The translations under genes were made by a program, and so were the position numbers. A model generated the notes under the pieces. The model saw only the letters and a list, made by a program, of their open reading frames with translations, was not told where the DNA came from and searched no databases. Source: Actinomycetes bacterium (GTDB taxonomy: Bacteria > Actinomycetota > Actinomycetes > Streptosporangiales > Streptosporangiaceae). Taken from it: a stretch of DNA of 51,464 bases. The stretch's first letter is position 1, and each line of letters opens with the position of its first letter. Positions 39,888 through 48,670 of this stretch are shown in pieces. The stretch spans positions 1 to 51,464 of the forward strand of contig JAJYTD010000030.1 in NCBI GenBank assembly GCA_021793235.1. The letters run 5' to 3'.

Positions 39888-40538
39888 GTGCACACCGAGA
39901 TCGAGCTGTGGGAGCCGGCCGCCCCCGTCTTCGTCCACGCGCTTCCCGCGCTCCTGGAGATCTACGCCGCGGCCATGGACCCGCCCTCCGAACAGCTCCC
40001 CGGGCGCCGGGCCATCATGGAGCACCACGCCGGCAACCTCGGATTCCGCTCCGTCATGGCCATCGCTCCGGCGTCCGAGGACCCCGTACCCGCAGACCAT
40101 GGTGACGCCACCGGCACCACCGCCGTGGGATTCGCCTACGGCTTCCATGGCCACAGCGGACAGTGGTGGCACGACATCGTCACCGGTGAGCTCCACACCC
40201 GCGACCCCGCCGCCGAGCGGCGCTGGTTCGCCGACTCCTTCGAGATCGCCGAGGTCCACGTGCGCCCGGGGCACCAGGGGCGCGGCATCGGCCGCCGCCT
40301 CCTGGAAAGGCTGACGGCGGCGCGCGGGGAGCGCACCGCCGTCCTGTCGACCCACACCGGCCCCACTGTCGCACGCGGTCTCTACCGCTCGTGCGGATTC
40401 ACCGATGTGCTGCCGGAGTTCTACTTCCCCGGAAACCCCGGCCGGCCCTTCGCGATCATGGCCGCGCCGCTGCCATTGCGGGCACGCGATCGGCGGCGAT
40501 CTGCTGGTATATCTCGCGTGTGGCCGTGGACTGGTTGA
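39888..40538 (+). CDS. GNAT-family N-acetyltransferase
   Basis: The 216-aa protein has the acetyl-CoA-binding motif VRPGHQGRGIGRRLLERL near residues 125-142 and the following strand and helix TAVLSTHTGPTVARGLYRSCGF. The substrate is unknown. It has no Shine-Dalgarno sequence, and its GTG start is 6 bases after TAGAGT, so the transcript is probably leaderless. The last 28 codons overlap the 3' end of metF on the other strand by 83 bases. The family fold seems complete before that overlap, so the tail (ARDRRRSAGISRVWPWTG) may be a read-on extension. Confidence 0.85.
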   Translation: MHTEIELWEPAAPVFVHALPALLEIYAAAMDPPSEQLPGRRAIMEHHAGNLGFRSVMAIAPASEDPVPADHGDATGTTAVGFAYGFHGHSGQWWHDIVTGELHTRDPAAERRWFADSFEIAEVHVRPGHQGRGIGRRLLERLTAARGERTAVLSTHTGPTVARGLYRSCGFTDVLPEFYFPGNPGRPFAIMAAPLPLRARDRRRSAGISRVWPWTG

Positions 40539-41409
40539 ACGTGATGAAGTGGATGCCGGGGGCACCCTCGTCCAGCAGCCGCTCGCACATCCGCTGGGCC
40601 TGTTCGATGCCCAACTGCCGCACGGCCTTGGGATCGTCGGCCACCTTCTCGAACTCCGCCGCGAGATGGCGGGGGAAGGGCGCGCCCGACAACTGCTCGG
40701 ACATCGCGATCGTGGAGTACTTCACGACCGGCATGATCTCGGGGATGATCGGAACATCGCACCCCTTGGCCGCCACCCTGTCACGCAGCCTGAGGTAGTC
40801 GTCGGCGTCGAAGAACATCTGGGTGATCGCGTAGTCGGCGCCCGCGCGGCACTTGCGAACGAAGTACTCGGTGTCGGATTCGATGTCGGGGGAGCGGGGG
40901 TGCTTGTAGGGGAACGCGGCGACGCCGACGGAGAAGTCGCCGCTCTCCTTGATCAGTCGGACGAGTTCTTCGGCGTACTCCACGCCTTCGGGGTGCTTGA
41001 CCCACTCCCCCATCGGGTCCCCGGGCGGGTCTCCGCGTACTGCGAGGATGTCGCCCACGCCGACCCCGGCGAATCTACCGATGAGATGGCGCAGCTCTCG
41101 TATGGAGTGGTTCACAGCGGTCATGTGCGCGACCGGCAGCAGCGTGGTATCGGTCGCGATCCGTTCGGTGATCTCGACGGTGCGGTCCCGCGTGCCGCCT
41201 CCGGCTCCGTAGGTCACGGAGACGAACGAAGGCTGCAACGCCTCGATCTCGCGGATGACCCGCCAGAGTTTGCGCTGTCCCTCCTCGGTTTTCGGGGGAA
41301 AGAACTCGAAAGAGAATGTCGGTTCGCCGGCGGTGAGCAGATCGTGGATTCGGCGCGGCCGCGCAGCGGCACTACGCCCTTTCCCGGTGCATGTCGGTGA
41401 CCCAAGCAT
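40456..41409 (-). CDS. metF: 5,10-methylenetetrahydrofolate reductase
   Basis: The 317-aa flavoenzyme makes 5-methyl-THF for methionine synthesis. Landmarks are FSFEFFPPKTEEGQ with the catalytic Glu, SVTYGAGGGTRDRT, VAHMTAVNHS, LAVRGDPPGDP and ITQMFFDADDYL. ATG 41409 is chosen because similarity begins soon after it; the open frame continues to 41622 without support. TAGGGT lies 7 bases upstream and no ribosome binding site is seen, suggesting a leaderless transcript. It is divergent from the prenyl synthase gene and overlaps the acetyltransferase tail-to-tail. Confidence 0.94.
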   Translation of the reverse strand: MLGSPTCTGKGRSAAARPRRIHDLLTAGEPTFSFEFFPPKTEEGQRKLWRVIREIEALQPSFVSVTYGAGGGTRDRTVEITERIATDTTLLPVAHMTAVNHSIRELRHLIGRFAGVGVGDILAVRGDPPGDPMGEWVKHPEGVEYAEELVRLIKESGDFSVGVAAFPYKHPRSPDIESDTEYFVRKCRAGADYAITQMFFDADDYLRLRDRVAAKGCDVPIIPEIMPVVKYSTIAMSEQLSGAPFPRHLAAEFEKVADDPKAVRQLGIEQAQRMCERLLDEGAPGIHFITFNQSTATREIYQQIAADRVPAMAAARP

Positions 41410-41416
41410 GAGCACT

Positions 41417-41422
41417 ACCCTA
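41417..41422 (-). promoter_or_regulatory. -10-like box of leaderless metF
   Basis: TAGGGT on the minus strand stands 7 bases before the metF ATG, with no ribosome binding site between. Confidence 0.4.
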
Positions 41423-41524
41423 GGCGACTCCCTTCCGAAGCGGCATAGGTGCCCCTCACCGCCTTTGCTCAGGCGGATACGTCGCCGCACCCCGCTTCGC
41501 GGCGTTCGCCCGGCACACAGCGGA

Positions 41525-41530
41525 TAACCT
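41525..41530 (+). promoter_or_regulatory. -10-like box of leaderless prenyl synthase gene
   Basis: TAACCT is followed by six bases and ATG 41537, with no ribosome binding site. Confidence 0.5.
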
Positions 41531-41536
41531 GCCCGC

Positions 41537-42607
41537 ATGACATCCTCGCTTCCCTCTCCCGTGTCTTTCGTACGCCCGGCCGTGGACACCGCGCTCGCGG
41601 ATTTCATCGGACGGCGCCGCACTCAGCTCCTGGAGATCGGACCGGAGCTGGCACCGGTGACGGACGCGCTGGAAGCCATGCTCGCGGGAGGCAAGCGGCT
41701 GCGCCCGGCCTTCTGCTACTGGGGATGGCGCGGAGCCGGTGGTGCCGACTCCCCGGAAATCCACGCGGCCGCCGCGTCTTTGGAGTTCCTCCAGGCCTGC
41801 GCCCTCATCCACGACGACGTCATCGACAACAGCGACACCCGCCGCGGCCTGCCGGCCACGCACAAGCGCCTCGCGCTCCTGCACGAGCACTCGGGCTGGA
41901 GCGGGGCCGCGGAGGAGTTCGGGCAGGGGGCCGCGATCCTGATCGGCGACCTCTGCCTGGCGTGGAACGACGCGATGTACCACGCGAGCGGGCTGCCATT
42001 GGAGGCGCTGCAGGCCGGGCGCCGCCCCCTCGATACGATGCGCACCGAGGTGATGGCCGGACAGTACCTCGACACGCTGGAGCAGGTGCGCGGCACGGAA
42101 AGCGCGGAAGCGGCGCTGCGCGTCATGCGCTACAAATCCGCCAAGTACACCATCGAGCGCCCTTTGCACTTGGGTGCGGCGCTGGCGGGCCGCTACACCG
42201 AACTCGCGCCTGTCTACAGCGCCTACGGCCTGCCGCTGGGCATCGCATTCCAGTTGCGCGACGACGTGCTCGGCGTGTTCGGGGATCCAGAGCAGACCGG
42301 CAAACCCGCGGGTGACGACCTGCGGGAGGGCAAGCGCACACTGATCGTCGCCGAGACGCTGCAGCGCGCCTCGGCTGCCGACGCCGCACAGTTCCGCCGT
42401 CTTCTGGGAGACCCCGAGCTCACCCGGGACGCGGTGGAGTGGATGCGCGGACTGGCTACCGAATGCGGCGCGCTGAAGGCGTGTGAGTACCGCATCGACG
42501 ACTATGTCGAACAGGCGACGGCAGCGCTCGAAAACGATGCGATCGCCGATGACGCCCGTTCGTCCCTGGCCGACCTGATCGCAGCCGCCACCTCCCGCAA
42601 GCACTGA
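41537..42607 (+). CDS. Polyprenyl (geranylgeranyl-type) diphosphate synthase
   Basis: The 356-aa trans-prenyltransferase has GGKRLRPAFCYWG, the first aspartate-rich motif LIHDDVIDNSDTRRG (DDXXD near residues 94-98) and a second motif QLRDDVLGVFGD (DDXXG variant). It extends allylic diphosphates with isopentenyl diphosphate; the residues before the first motif, which set chain length, do not let me fix the product. It corresponds to the idsA-type gene that neighbours metF in mycobacteria and streptomycetes. Transcription is probably leaderless. Confidence 0.9.
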   Translation: MTSSLPSPVSFVRPAVDTALADFIGRRRTQLLEIGPELAPVTDALEAMLAGGKRLRPAFCYWGWRGAGGADSPEIHAAAASLEFLQACALIHDDVIDNSDTRRGLPATHKRLALLHEHSGWSGAAEEFGQGAAILIGDLCLAWNDAMYHASGLPLEALQAGRRPLDTMRTEVMAGQYLDTLEQVRGTESAEAALRVMRYKSAKYTIERPLHLGAALAGRYTELAPVYSAYGLPLGIAFQLRDDVLGVFGDPEQTGKPAGDDLREGKRTLIVAETLQRASAADAAQFRRLLGDPELTRDAVEWMRGLATECGALKACEYRIDDYVEQATAALENDAIADDARSSLADLIAAATSRKH

Positions 42608-42785
42608 CGCGCGGGGCAGCACTTTCGCGACCGGGCCCTGTCGACACGGTGGCCCACCGCACGGACAGTGCCGTACCACCCGCCAGAAGGACGTGGGGTC
42701 CTCCCTACGGCGGATAACGAGAGTGTCCGTTATGCGGAACCCTGTAGGAAAGGTCCCAACCCGGCGTCTCTCCAGGAGCCACCCC

Positions 42786-44051
42786 GTGAACACCGGCTTT
42801 TCCCCCCTCCGCGGCCCGGTACGGCCCGCGGAGCGGGCCCTCGCCCCCGACCTCGCCCGGGGCTTCATGCTGCTGCTCATCGCCTTGGCGAACACACCGT
42901 GGTACCTGTGGGCGGCGCAGCAGAGTCCCTATAGTGCCCATCCCATCGACGGGTCGGCACCGGACCGAGTCGTGCAGTTCGCGATGGTCCTGGCCGTGGA
43001 CGGGCGCATCTTCCCGATGTTCGCGTTTCTCTTCGGGTACGGCATGATGCGCACCTTCGACCGGCAGCGGGAGGCCGGCACCTCCGAGCGCGGCGCCGCC
43101 GCGCTGCTGCGCCGCCGCAACGTATGGCTTCTGGTGTTCGGGTTCGCGCATGCCGCGCTGCTGTTCATGGGCGACATCCTGGGCGCCTACGGGGTCGCCG
43201 GGCTGCTGTTGGGGTGGCTGTTCCTGCGCCGCGCCGAACGCACCTTGTGGATCTGGGTGGGGGTCACCAGCATCCTGGTGGCCGCGAGTGCACTGCTCAG
43301 CATCATGGGGGCCGTTTTCGCGTCCTCGACCGATACAGGGGCGGCGGACACGGCCGGGCTCTCCGATCTCTTCGGCGCCTCCTTCGGCATGGAGGACCCC
43401 TTCGGGGCGATGCTCAACCGCATCATGGTGTGGACCCTCATGCTGCCGCTTCAAGTACTCGCGGTGGTCATCCCGGCGGCGATCCTGCTGGGCATGGCCG
43501 CGGGTCGGCGCCGGATCCTGGAGCGGCCGCAGCACCACCTGCGGCTGCTGGCCTGGACGGCCGTCGGCGGCATCGGGGCCGCCTGGGCCACCGGGCTGCC
43601 CGAGGCCATGGCGCACGTCGGACTGCTGGAGATGACCGCGGCCGCCGAGGGGGCGATGAGCGGTGCCCGCCAATTCGTCGGGCTGTTCGGCGGCGCGGGG
43701 TACGTCGCCCTGTTCGGTCTGATCGGCCACTGGCTGAGCGGCCGGGAACGGCAGGGGGTCGCCACGACCGCTGTCGTCGCCGTGGGCAAGCGGTCGCTCT
43801 CGTGCTACCTCGCCCAGTCGGTGATCTGCGCACCGGTGCTGGCCGCCTGGGGACTGGGACTGGGCGGTGCCTTCGGCAGCGCCCAGATGGCCGCCTTCGC
43901 CGCCGCCGTGTGGCTGGTGACGGTCGGCGGAGCCTATGCGCTGGAGCGCGCCGACCGCCGCGGCCCGGCCGAGGTGCTGCTGCGCAGGCTCAGTTACCGG
44001 CACCGGAGTCCGGCCAAGGAGAGCAGTCCGGCCCAGGGGACGGCACGCTGA
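42786..44051 (+). CDS. DUF418 multi-span membrane protein
   Basis: The 421-aa protein has about nine or ten hydrophobic spans and the DUF418 landmarks: the N-terminal RALAPDLARGFMLLLIALANTP, FPMFAFLFGYGMM and the C-terminal segment GKRSLSCYLAQSVICAPV. Family members are membrane proteins of unknown role, sometimes tied to acyl transfer or transport. The GTG start at 42786 has AGGAG 8 bases upstream; ATG 42732 and 42693 lack a site. There is no clear functional partner, as the neighbours are a prenyl synthase and an NmrA-like protein. Confidence 0.8.
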   Translation: MNTGFSPLRGPVRPAERALAPDLARGFMLLLIALANTPWYLWAAQQSPYSAHPIDGSAPDRVVQFAMVLAVDGRIFPMFAFLFGYGMMRTFDRQREAGTSERGAAALLRRRNVWLLVFGFAHAALLFMGDILGAYGVAGLLLGWLFLRRAERTLWIWVGVTSILVAASALLSIMGAVFASSTDTGAADTAGLSDLFGASFGMEDPFGAMLNRIMVWTLMLPLQVLAVVIPAAILLGMAAGRRRILERPQHHLRLLAWTAVGGIGAAWATGLPEAMAHVGLLEMTAAAEGAMSGARQFVGLFGGAGYVALFGLIGHWLSGRERQGVATTAVVAVGKRSLSCYLAQSVICAPVLAAWGLGLGGAFGSAQMAAFAAAVWLVTVGGAYALERADRRGPAEVLLRRLSYRHRSPAKESSPAQGTAR

Positions 44052-44134
44052 CGCCGGCACCGTCTCCGGAACCCTGGGCCGCGTCGCGCGCCGGTGAGTG
44101 CGTCGGGCTGCCCGTTCCCCGAAAATAAGGCCCC

Positions 44135-45019
44135 ATGGGTGACGATCAGGGACCAACACACACCATCGGGATCACCGGCGCAACCGGTGAGATCGGGGGC
44201 CGGGTAGCCGCCCGGCTGGCCCGGCGCAAAGTAGCGCAGCGGCTCATCGTCCGAGACATCAACCGCGCGCCCGAGCTGCCGGGGGCCAGCGCGGCGATGG
44301 CGGCATACGAGGAGACCGCCGCCTTCGAGCGTGCGGCCAAGGGAGTCGACACGCTGTTCCTCGTCTCCGCCACGGAGGCCGCCGACCGCGTCGACCAGCA
44401 CATCAGCGCCGTGGACGCGGCCCTGGCCGCGGGTGTGACGCGGATCGTCTACCTGTCATTCCTCTCGGCGGGGCCGGCGGCGGTGTTCACCTTCGCCCGT
44501 GACCACTTCTTCACCGAAGCCCATATCCGCTCCACCGGCGTGTCGTTCACCTTCCTACGCCCGAGCCTCTACCTGGACCTGGTGCCGAGCTGGATCGACG
44601 ACCAGAGGGTGATCCGCGGCCCGGCCGGGCAGGGGCGGGTCGCCTGGGTGGCGCGCGACGACGTCGCCGACGCGGCGGCGGCCGTACTTGCTGAAGGCGC
44701 CGCTCACGACGGCCGCACCTACGATCTCACCGGCCCGGAGGCGGTGACGCTCGGCCAGACCGTCGAGCGACTGTCCGCGCTGGTCGGCACGGCCATCTAC
44801 TATGTCCCCGAAACCTGGGAGGAGGCTCTGGCCTCGCGGCGCCCTTCGGGCGCGCCGGAGTGGATGATCGAGGGGTGGGCCAGCTCGTACGCGGCGATCG
44901 CGGCGGGAGAGCTGGACGTCGTCTCCACGGCGGTGCCCGACCTCACGGGCCGCCCCGCCCGGTCCATTGAGGGGTTCCTGCGCAAGCATCCCAGCGCGCT
45001 GGCCCACGTGCGCGGCTGA
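44135..45019 (+). CDS. NmrA-like atypical short-chain dehydrogenase/reductase
   Basis: The 294-aa Rossmann-fold protein starts with the nucleotide motif GITGATGEIGGRVA and has VSATEAADRVDQH, VYLSFLSAGP and FLRPSLYLDL, as in NAD(P)H-binding NmrA/azoreductase-type proteins. The catalytic Tyr-X3-Lys of classical SDRs is not seen at the usual place, so it may be a redox sensor or quinone/azo reductase. It ends 95 bases before the convergent thiE, with a hairpin between. Its function is not deducible from context. Confidence 0.8.
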   Translation: MGDDQGPTHTIGITGATGEIGGRVAARLARRKVAQRLIVRDINRAPELPGASAAMAAYEETAAFERAAKGVDTLFLVSATEAADRVDQHISAVDAALAAGVTRIVYLSFLSAGPAAVFTFARDHFFTEAHIRSTGVSFTFLRPSLYLDLVPSWIDDQRVIRGPAGQGRVAWVARDDVADAAAAVLAEGAAHDGRTYDLTGPEAVTLGQTVERLSALVGTAIYYVPETWEEALASRRPSGAPEWMIEGWASSYAAIAAGELDVVSTAVPDLTGRPARSIEGFLRKHPSALAHVRG

Positions 45020-45054
45020 GGGGCCGCGCACGCACCTCCGATACGGGGACGCCT

Positions 45055-45071
45055 GCGGCGCTGAGCGCCGC
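45055..45071. terminator. Hairpin between convergent NmrA-like gene and thiE
   Basis: GCGGCGC and GCGCCGC pair around a short TGA loop. A second small inverted repeat, CCTAAC-ATC-GTTAGG, lies just beyond at about 45091-45105. Either can serve as a shared terminator; there is no T tract. Confidence 0.45.
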
Positions 45072-45113
45072 GCCTGACCGGAAATCGTTACCTAACATCG
45101 TTAGGAACCGTGT

Positions 45114-45761
45114 TCATGCCGCGGCAAGCCGCCGCCGGAACTCCGCGGCCGCCGCCTGCGGGTCCCGCGCCTCGGTGATCGCGCGCACAACGACCACCCT
45201 GCGCGCACCGGCGTCCAGCACGTCGCCGAGATTGCCGAGATCGATCCCGCCGATGGCGAACCAGGGACGCGGTGTCTGTAGCGCGGCCGCTCGCTCGACA
45301 AGGGTCAACCCCGCCGCCGGGCGTCCCGGCTTGGTCGGGGTCGCCCAGGTCGGGCCGACGCAGAAGTAGTCGACCCCCTCCTCCACCGCCGAGGCCACCG
45401 CCATCTCCGCGCTGTTGTTGGAGCGGCCGATCAGCGGCCCATCGCCGATGATGTCGCGGGCATGGGGCACCGGCAGGTCGTTCTGGCCCAAGTGCAGCAC
45501 GTCGGCGCGGACGGCACGCGCGATGTCGGCGCGGTCGTTGACGGCCAGCAGCGCGCCGTGGCGTTCGCACGCCTCGCGCACGGTCTCCAGGGCCGCCAAC
45601 TCCTGGCGCGCCTCCAGGGTTCTGTCGCGCAACTGGACGATGTCGACGCCGCCGGACAGCGCCGCGTCGAGGAAATCAGCCAGATCGCCCTGCTTCCGGC
45701 GGGCGTCGGTGCACAGGTACAGACGGGCACTCGTCAGACGTTCTCGCAGGTTCGCATCCAC
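45114..45761 (-). CDS. thiE: Thiamine-phosphate synthase
   Basis: The 215-aa TIM-barrel enzyme joins HMP-PP and thiazole phosphate. Motifs are [48 protein letters not shown] and AIGGIDLGN, all typical. It is on the opposite strand from thiO-thiS-thiG and has no TPP riboswitch; instead TACCCT lies exactly 6 bases before its GTG start, so it is likely leaderless and controlled separately. Confidence 0.95.
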   Translation of the reverse strand: MDANLRERLTSARLYLCTDARRKQGDLADFLDAALSGGVDIVQLRDRTLEARQELAALETVREACERHGALLAVNDRADIARAVRADVLHLGQNDLPVPHARDIIGDGPLIGRSNNSAEMAVASAVEEGVDYFCVGPTWATPTKPGRPAAGLTLVERAAALQTPRPWFAIGGIDLGNLGDVLDAGARRVVVVRAITEARDPQAAAAEFRRRLAAA

Positions 45762-45767
45762 GCCGAC

Positions 45768-45773
45768 AGGGTA
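45768..45773 (-). promoter_or_regulatory. -10-like box of leaderless thiE
   Basis: TACCCT on the minus strand is followed by six bases and the GTG start of thiE. Confidence 0.5.
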
Positions 45774-45856
45774 GTGCGCGCAGGACCGCGGTGCCGGATC
45801 AGGGCACCGGAACAGCGCAGAGCGTTGACGCCCTGTTTTCCGCCCTGCGCCGGGTG

Positions 45857-46219
45857 TTAAATCGCCATCGCCTGTGCGCGGCGGCGCACCTCGGTGCCAC
45901 GGTTGGCGGCGAGCGCCTCGATGGGAGCCCCGGGAAGCGTGTCATCAGGGGTGAACATCCAGTGCAACGCCTCGTCGGTGCTGAAGCCGCAGTCAGCGAG
46001 GAGGGTGAGCGTTCCGGGCAGGCCCTTGACGACGTCGCCGTTCGCGATGAACGCGGACGGGATCGCCAGTTCCCCGCTCCGCTTGACGCCCAGCAGCCGG
46101 TGGTCCCGGATGAACTGCTTGACGCGGTTCGGACTGACGCTGAGCGCTTTCGCGGCGTCCCGCAAGGTCAGCCATTCACCGACGAGAGCATCGATGTCGT
46201 AGCCGTTGGAGTTGGTCAC
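45857..46219 (-). CDS. Rv2175c-like DNA-binding protein
   Basis: The 120-aa protein has an N-terminal winged helix-turn-helix ([22 protein letters not shown]) and a C-terminal domain with [24 protein letters not shown], as in mycobacterial Rv2175c. That protein binds DNA and is phosphorylated by the kinase PknL encoded next to it (family knowledge). Here a PASTA kinase lies 2.5 kb away, across the thiamine genes, so the pair is conserved at a distance. The GTG start at 46219 gives the expected N-terminus. The Thr residues needed for phosphorylation cannot be confirmed here. Confidence 0.82.
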   Translation of the reverse strand: MTNSNGYDIDALVGEWLTLRDAAKALSVSPNRVKQFIRDHRLLGVKRSGELAIPSAFIANGDVVKGLPGTLTLLADCGFSTDEALHWMFTPDDTLPGAPIEALAANRGTEVRRRAQAMAI

Positions 46220-46375
46220 GAAATCAATTTCCCACAGAACAGCCGCTCGCAAACAGACCGCCGGGCGCTCATCGCCCAGGGCGCAAACCGAGGCGACGCC
46301 CGGTTCCCGCCGGGATCGGCAGGCGGTGCGGCCCCTGTCCGCCGAAGGTCCTAAGATTGGCGGAGAATACGTGCA

Positions 46376-46471
46376 GGATCCCCGCGGGAGCCGGGCGGTA
46401 CCCGGCTGAGAGGGAGGCTGAAAGCCTCCGACCGCACGAACCTGATCCGGGTCATACCGGCGAAGGGAGCG
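46376..46471 (+). ncRNA. TPP riboswitch (THI element)
   Basis: The block has CCGCGGGAGCC, CCCGGCTGAGAGGG, a variable GGAGGCTGAAAGCCTCC hairpin, CGAACCTGATCCGGGTCATA and CCGGCGAAGGGAG, the ordered segments of the TPP aptamer. Its last stem strand runs into the ribosome binding site (GGAGG at 46470-46475), 7 bases before thiO, so ligand binding would directly hide that site and block translation. Confidence 0.95.
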
Positions 46472-46482
46472 GAGGTGCGACC

Positions 46483-47639
46483 ATGCGCACTGGTGGCTTT
46501 ACCGACGTCCTCGTCATCGGAGCCGGCCTGATCGGCCTGGTCACCGCCTGGCGTGCGGCCCAACGCGGGCTGCGGGTGACCATCGTGGCAGCAGAGACCG
46601 CCGGCGCGGCCTCCGGCGTCGCCGCGGGCATGCTCACCCCCGCTACCGAGGCCGTGTTCGGTGAGGAGCCGCTGATGCGGTTCGGTGCCCTGTCCCGCGA
46701 CCGGTATCCGGACTTCATCACCGAACTGGAGGACGAGAGCGGCGAACCGGCCGGCTACCGGGCCGAGGGCACCCTGCAGATCGCGTTCGACACCGACGAC
46801 CTCGCCCGGCTGACCGAGCTCGGTGAGCTGCAGACCCGCCTGGGCGTGCGGGCCGAGCGGCTGACCAGCCGCGAGTGCCGCAAACTGGAGCCGATGCTCG
46901 CTCCGTCGGTGCGGGGCGGCATCCTCGCCCCCGACGACCGGTCGGTGGACCCGCGGATGCTCATGCGCGCCCTGTGGGCCGCCGCCGACTACCGCGGCGT
47001 GGTCGGCGTCCGCGACCGGGTGAGCGGCCTGCGCGTCTTTGCGGGACGGGTCCGCGGCGCACGCCTGGAATCCGGCGGTGAACTGACCGCCGACCAGGTG
47101 GTACTGGCCGCTGGCGCCTGGAGCTCCCGGATCGGCGGACTCCCCGCGGGCGTGGTGCCCCCGCTGCGGCCGGTCAAGGGCCAGTTGCTGCGGCTGCGCA
47201 CCCCCCGGGGAGAGCGGCCGATCGTGTTCCGCACGGTCCGCGGACTCGTCAAGGGCACCCCCGTCTACCTCGTACCGCGCGCCGATGGCGAGATCGTCCT
47301 CGGCGCCACGCAGGAGGAGATGGGCCACGACACCCGGTTGACCGCTGGCGGTATGTGGGAGGTCCTGCGCGACGCGCACGCACTCGTCCCCGGCGTCAGT
47401 GAACTGGAGATCGCCGAAACCTGCGTCGGGTTGCGGCCCGGTTCCCCGGACAACGAGCCCCTGCTCGGCCCGACTACTCTGCCCGGCCTGCACCTGGCCA
47501 CCGGGCACTTCCGGCACGGCGTGCTCTTCACCCCTGCCACGGGCGATGCCATGGCCCAGGCGCTGGCGGGCGAGGGCCTGCCGGACTACGCGCGCCGATT
47601 CGCCGCCACCCGCCGCTTCGAGGGAAACGAGGGAGACCA

Positions 47640-47643
<4 letters not shown>
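46483..47643 (+). CDS. thiO: Glycine oxidase for thiazole synthesis
   Basis: The 386-aa FAD enzyme oxidises glycine to the imine needed for thiamine thiazole formation. The dinucleotide motif VIGAGLIGLVTAWRAA is at 11-26, followed by GVAAGMLTPATEA; later landmarks are PVKGQLLRLR, LVPRADGEIVLGATQEE and the C-terminal GHFRHGVLFTPATG. ATG 46483 follows the TPP riboswitch and GGAGG. Its stop overlaps the thiS start (GTGA). Confidence 0.94.
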
Positions 47644-48636
<993 letters not shown>

Positions 48637-48658
48637 CGCCATCCGCCCGGAACCCCCC

Positions 48659-48664
48659 TAAACT
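48659..48664 (+). promoter_or_regulatory. -10-like box of leaderless PASTA kinase gene
   Basis: TAAACT is followed by six bases and GTG 48671, with no ribosome binding site. Confidence 0.5.
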
Positions 48665-48670
48665 CGCCCT

